8,378 nt of DNA from an uncultured Coriobacteriaceae bacterium (GTDB lineage Bacteria; Actinomycetota; Coriobacteriia; Coriobacteriales; Eggerthellaceae). Under the pieces are notes generated by a model that saw nothing but the letters and a program-made list of their open reading frames with translations, was not told the origin of the DNA and ran no database searches. This document shows positions 5,883-8,378 of the stretch, piece by piece (the first letter of the stretch is position 1; each line of letters opens with the position of its first letter). The stretch is taken from the NCBI GenBank assembly GCA_900539675.1, contig UQDJ01000061.1:1-8378 (forward strand), in the 5' to 3' direction. Both the position numbers and the translations under genes were made by a program.

Positions 5883-5920
5883 GAAACAAGCTAGGTAAAT
5901 CCAACCTTCGAGCGCTGAAT

Positions 5921-5926
5921 AGGAAG
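5921..5926 (+). promoter_or_regulatory. Ribosome binding site of purL
   Basis: AGGAAG lies seven bases before the ATG at 5934 and fixes that start. The PurS-like N-terminal strand begins at once (MVFRIYVEKK), which agrees. Confidence 0.75.
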
Positions 5927-5933
5927 TAAATTC

Positions 5934-8378
5934 ATGGTCTTTCGTATCTATGTTGAGAAGAAGCCCGCATTCGACGTCGAGGCACAGCAGTTGCTGCATG
6001 AACTCCAAACCATTTTGGGGGTGGAAGCGCTCACAGGTTTACGTTTGGTGAACCGCTACGATGTAGAGGGCATTTCTGAAGAGCTGTTCAAGCATTGCAT
6101 TCCAGTGGTGTTTAGCGAACCGCAGGTCGATGTTGCCTACGATCAGATGCCTGAAGTTGAAGCGGCCCTGAATCATGCACAGGGTACCCAGACTACGGCA
6201 CAGAATGCAGATGCAGCTAACACGACCGTCTTTGCAGTTGAATACTTGCCTGGTCAGTTTGACCAGCGGGCAGAATCCGCAAGCGAATGCATTCAGTTGG
6301 TAAGCCAAGGAGAGCGCCCCGCAGTTCGCAGTGCCATGGTGTATTTGCTTGCGGGCGCTCTTTCTGCTGAAGATGTTGCCGCCATCAAGCACTATGTCAT
6401 CAATCCGGTTGAGGCACGTGAAGCTTCGCTTGCAACGCGCGAAACGCTGACCATGCACATTCCCGAACCTGCTCCAGTTGAAATTGTTGATGGCTTTATT
6501 GATTTGGATGAAGCGGGCTTAGCGCAGTTCTTAAAAGATCGCGGTCTGGCAATGGACTTGGCAGATATCACGTTTTTCCAGCGCTACTTCAAAGATGAAG
6601 GCCGCAATCCCACTATTACTGAGGTCCGGGTCGTTGATACCTACTGGTCTGACCACTGCCGCCATACTACATTTGGCACGCAGCTAGAAGATGTGACTAT
6701 CGATGATGAAGTGGTACAGCTTGCCTTCGAAAAGTATTTGGCCATGCGCAAGGAATTGAATCGCGAGCATAAGCCGGTATGTCTGATGGATATGGGCACC
6801 ATCGGCGCAAAGTATCTGCGCGCTCATGGTGGTCTTACCAATTTGGACGAATCTGAGGAAGTAAATGCTTGCACGGTAAAGTGCAAGGTGGACGTGGATG
6901 GCAAGGAAGAAGACTGGCTGTTTCTGTTTAAAAATGAAACCCATAACCATCCGACCGAAATTGAACCGTTTGGTGGTGCTGCAACCTGCATTGGCGGTGC
7001 CATTCGCGACCCTCTGTCCGGTCGCAGCTATGTCTATCAGGCCATGCGTGTAACGGGTGCTGGCAACCCCCTGGTACCAGTTTCTGAAACGCTGGAAGGC
7101 AAGCTGCCTCAGCGCAAGTTGGTTACGACGGCTGCGGCGGGCTATTCGTCCTACGGCAATCAGATTGGTTTGGCAACAGGTCAGGTTCATGAACTCTACC
7201 ATCCCGGATATGTGGCAAAACGCATGGAGGTGGGCGCCGTTGTTGGCGCAACTCCAGCCGATCATGTGCGTCGCGAAGAGCCTGCGCCGGGCGATGTTGT
7301 CGTTTTGTTGGGTGGACGCACGGGCCGTGATGGTATTGGTGGCGCAACTGGTTCGTCCAAGACTCAAAATGTTGAAAGTATTGAAACTTCTGGCGCAGAA
7401 GTTCAGAAGGGTAATCCTCCGGTTGAACGTAAGATTCAGCGTCTGTTTCGTCGTGGAGACGCCTGCCGCTTGATCAAGCGCTGCAATGACTTTGGTGCTG
7501 GTGGCGTTTCTGTTTCTATTGGTGAGCTGTGTGATGGTTTACTGATCGATCTCAATGCCGTGCCGAAAAAGTATGAAGGCTTAGACGGTACTGAACTGGC
7601 TATTTCTGAAAGTCAGGAACGCATGTCGGTGGCGCTTGCCGCAGATGATGTGGATGAATTCATTCGCTACGCCCACGAAGAAAACCTGGAAGCTACGGTA
7701 GTGGCTCGGGTTACCGAAGAAAAGCGTTTGCGCATGGTATGGAATGGTAGTGCCATCGTAGATGTAAGCCGTGCTTTCTTGGCTTCCAACGGCGCGCCAA
7801 AACATCAGAGTGTACACGTTGAAGCAGGTGAAGCGTACGAACCCACTTGGGCTGGTACAACGCTTACAGAGCGTATGACGTCGCTAGTTTCCGATTTGAA
7901 CGTATGCTCCAACAAGGGTCTAGGTGAGCGCTTCGATTCCACTATTGGTGCTGCTACGGTGCTTATGCCTTTCGGCGGTAAGTATCAGCTCACCGCTCCG
8001 CAGGCTATGGTCGCAAAGTTCCCCGTTGATGGTGAGACCACGACGGCAAGCGCTATGGCCTGGGGTTTCAACCCGTATCTCTCTGAGAAGAATCAGTTTA
8101 AGGGTGCTTACTTAGCAGTAGTCGAAAGCGTGGCACGCTTGGTGGCAACGGGCTTCACGCGTAAAAATGCCTACCTTTCCCTGCAGGAATACTTTGAGCG
8201 CCTGCGAACCGAACCGCAACGTTGGGGTAAGCCGACCGCTTCTGTTTTGGGTGCTTTGATGGCTCAGGTTGATTTGGGGGTTGGTGCCATTGGCGGCAAG
8301 GACTCCATGTCGGGCAGCTTTGAAGACTTGGATGTTCCGCCGACGCTGATCAGCTTTGCGGTTTCAACGGGATCTATC
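5934..8378 (+). CDS. purL: Phosphoribosylformylglycinamidine synthase, single-chain type (5' part; runs off the window)
   Basis: FGAM synthase converts formylglycinamide ribonucleotide, glutamine and ATP to formylglycinamidine ribonucleotide, the fourth step of de novo purine synthesis, in the cytoplasm. The 815 codons seen have no stop and reach the right edge. Order: PurS-like N-terminal domain (about 1-75); the linker block EYLPGQFDQRAES; the signature SDHCRHTTF (239-247); KNETHNHPTEIEPFGG (333-348), an ATP and metal-site motif; GGRTGRDGIGG (460-470); NDFGAGGVSVS (518-528); then the second synthetase half with NKGLGERFDST (660-670) and GGKDSMSG (787-794). The EYLPGQFDQRA block and overall plan match the long PurL of clostridia, bifidobacteria and relatives, usually about 1,200-1,300 residues with a C-terminal glutaminase. 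That domain should lie beyond the window. The ATG at 5934 has AGGAAG seven bases upstream. The gene is divergent from elp3. No frame damage is visible. Confidence 0.96.
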   Translation, partial: MVFRIYVEKKPAFDVEAQQLLHELQTILGVEALTGLRLVNRYDVEGISEELFKHCIPVVFSEPQVDVAYDQMPEVEAALNHAQGTQTTAQNADAANTTVFAVEYLPGQFDQRAESASECIQLVSQGERPAVRSAMVYLLAGALSAEDVAAIKHYVINPVEAREASLATRETLTMHIPEPAPVEIVDGFIDLDEAGLAQFLKDRGLAMDLADITFFQRYFKDEGRNPTITEVRVVDTYWSDHCRHTTFGTQLEDVTIDDEVVQLAFEKYLAMRKELNREHKPVCLMDMGTIGAKYLRAHGGLTNLDESEEVNACTVKCKVDVDGKEEDWLFLFKNETHNHPTEIEPFGGAATCIGGAIRDPLSGRSYVYQAMRVTGAGNPLVPVSETLEGKLPQRKLVTTAAAGYSSYGNQIGLATGQVHELYHPGYVAKRMEVGAVVGATPADHVRREEPAPGDVVVLLGGRTGRDGIGGATGSSKTQNVESIETSGAEVQKGNPPVERKIQRLFRRGDACRLIKRCNDFGAGGVSVSIGELCDGLLIDLNAVPKKYEGLDGTELAISESQERMSVALAADDVDEFIRYAHEENLEATVVARVTEEKRLRMVWNGSAIVDVSRAFLASNGAPKHQSVHVEAGEAYEPTWAGTTLTERMTSLVSDLNVCSNKGLGERFDSTIGAATVLMPFGGKYQLTAPQAMVAKFPVDGETTTASAMAWGFNPYLSEKNQFKGAYLAVVESVARLVATGFTRKNAYLSLQEYFERLRTEPQRWGKPTASVLGALMAQVDLGVGAIGGKDSMSGSFEDLDVPPTLISFAVSTGSI

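Noticed and set aside
5846..5933. Purine riboswitch upstream of purL
   Set aside because: The expected leader is only about 45 bases and contains no three-way junction or the conserved loop sequences. There is no room for an aptamer.
6039..6458. 139-codon open frame on the minus strand
   Set aside because: It is antisense to the N-terminal part of purL, shows no protein-like motif, and has no ribosome binding site I could credit.
6684..7367. 227-codon open frame on the minus strand
   Set aside because: It is wholly antisense to the strongly conserved synthetase half of purL. Its product is rich in Cys, His and Arg with no recognisable motif, and it is a codon-bias shadow.

Overview
The window reads as a housekeeping stretch of a bacterial chromosome with roughly balanced base composition. 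The gene types (a stand-alone bacterial Elp3, a large single-chain FGAM synthase of the Gram-positive kind, PepF, a GufA-like ZIP transporter) fit an anaerobic Gram-positive bacterium. My best guess is a moderate-GC member of the Actinobacteria class Coriobacteriia, for example a Cryptobacterium-like organism. That placement is inference from protein character alone. I see no phage, insertion sequence, CRISPR array, tRNA or rRNA, and no gene-free stretch longer than about 200 bases.

Layout. A small three-helix membrane protein of unknown function (112-456, +) sits behind a promoter-like region overlapped by a 33-bp inverted repeat. Convergent to it is a minus-strand block read from right to left: elp3 (3749-about 5752), pepF (1334-3589) and a ZIP-family metal transporter (516-1307). 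PepF and the transporter are 26 bp apart and probably share a transcript. elp3 and pepF are separated by 159 bp that are largely filled by a 13-bp tandem repeat. Divergent from elp3, purL (5934 onward, +) runs off the right edge as an 815-codon partial gene. Elp3 modifies the tRNA wobble uridine, PepF degrades peptides, the transporter moves divalent metal, and PurL makes purines. They share no single pathway.

What stands out. (1) PepF is fused in frame to a C-terminal flavin-type split-barrel (PNPOx-like) domain. (2) Four separate short tandem repeats of different unit length (14, 10, 13 and 12 bp) lie in or next to the minus-strand genes: after the transporter stop, over the pepF stop, in the pepF leader, and inside elp3, where nine 12-bp units encode a four-residue HQTP-like repeat. 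(3) The presumed promoters of the small membrane protein and of purL share TGCGTATA, exactly 15 bases, then TATGAT, which suggests common regulation. No clearly new multi-gene system is visible. The fusion, the repeat arrays and the shared promoter element are the items most worth following up.
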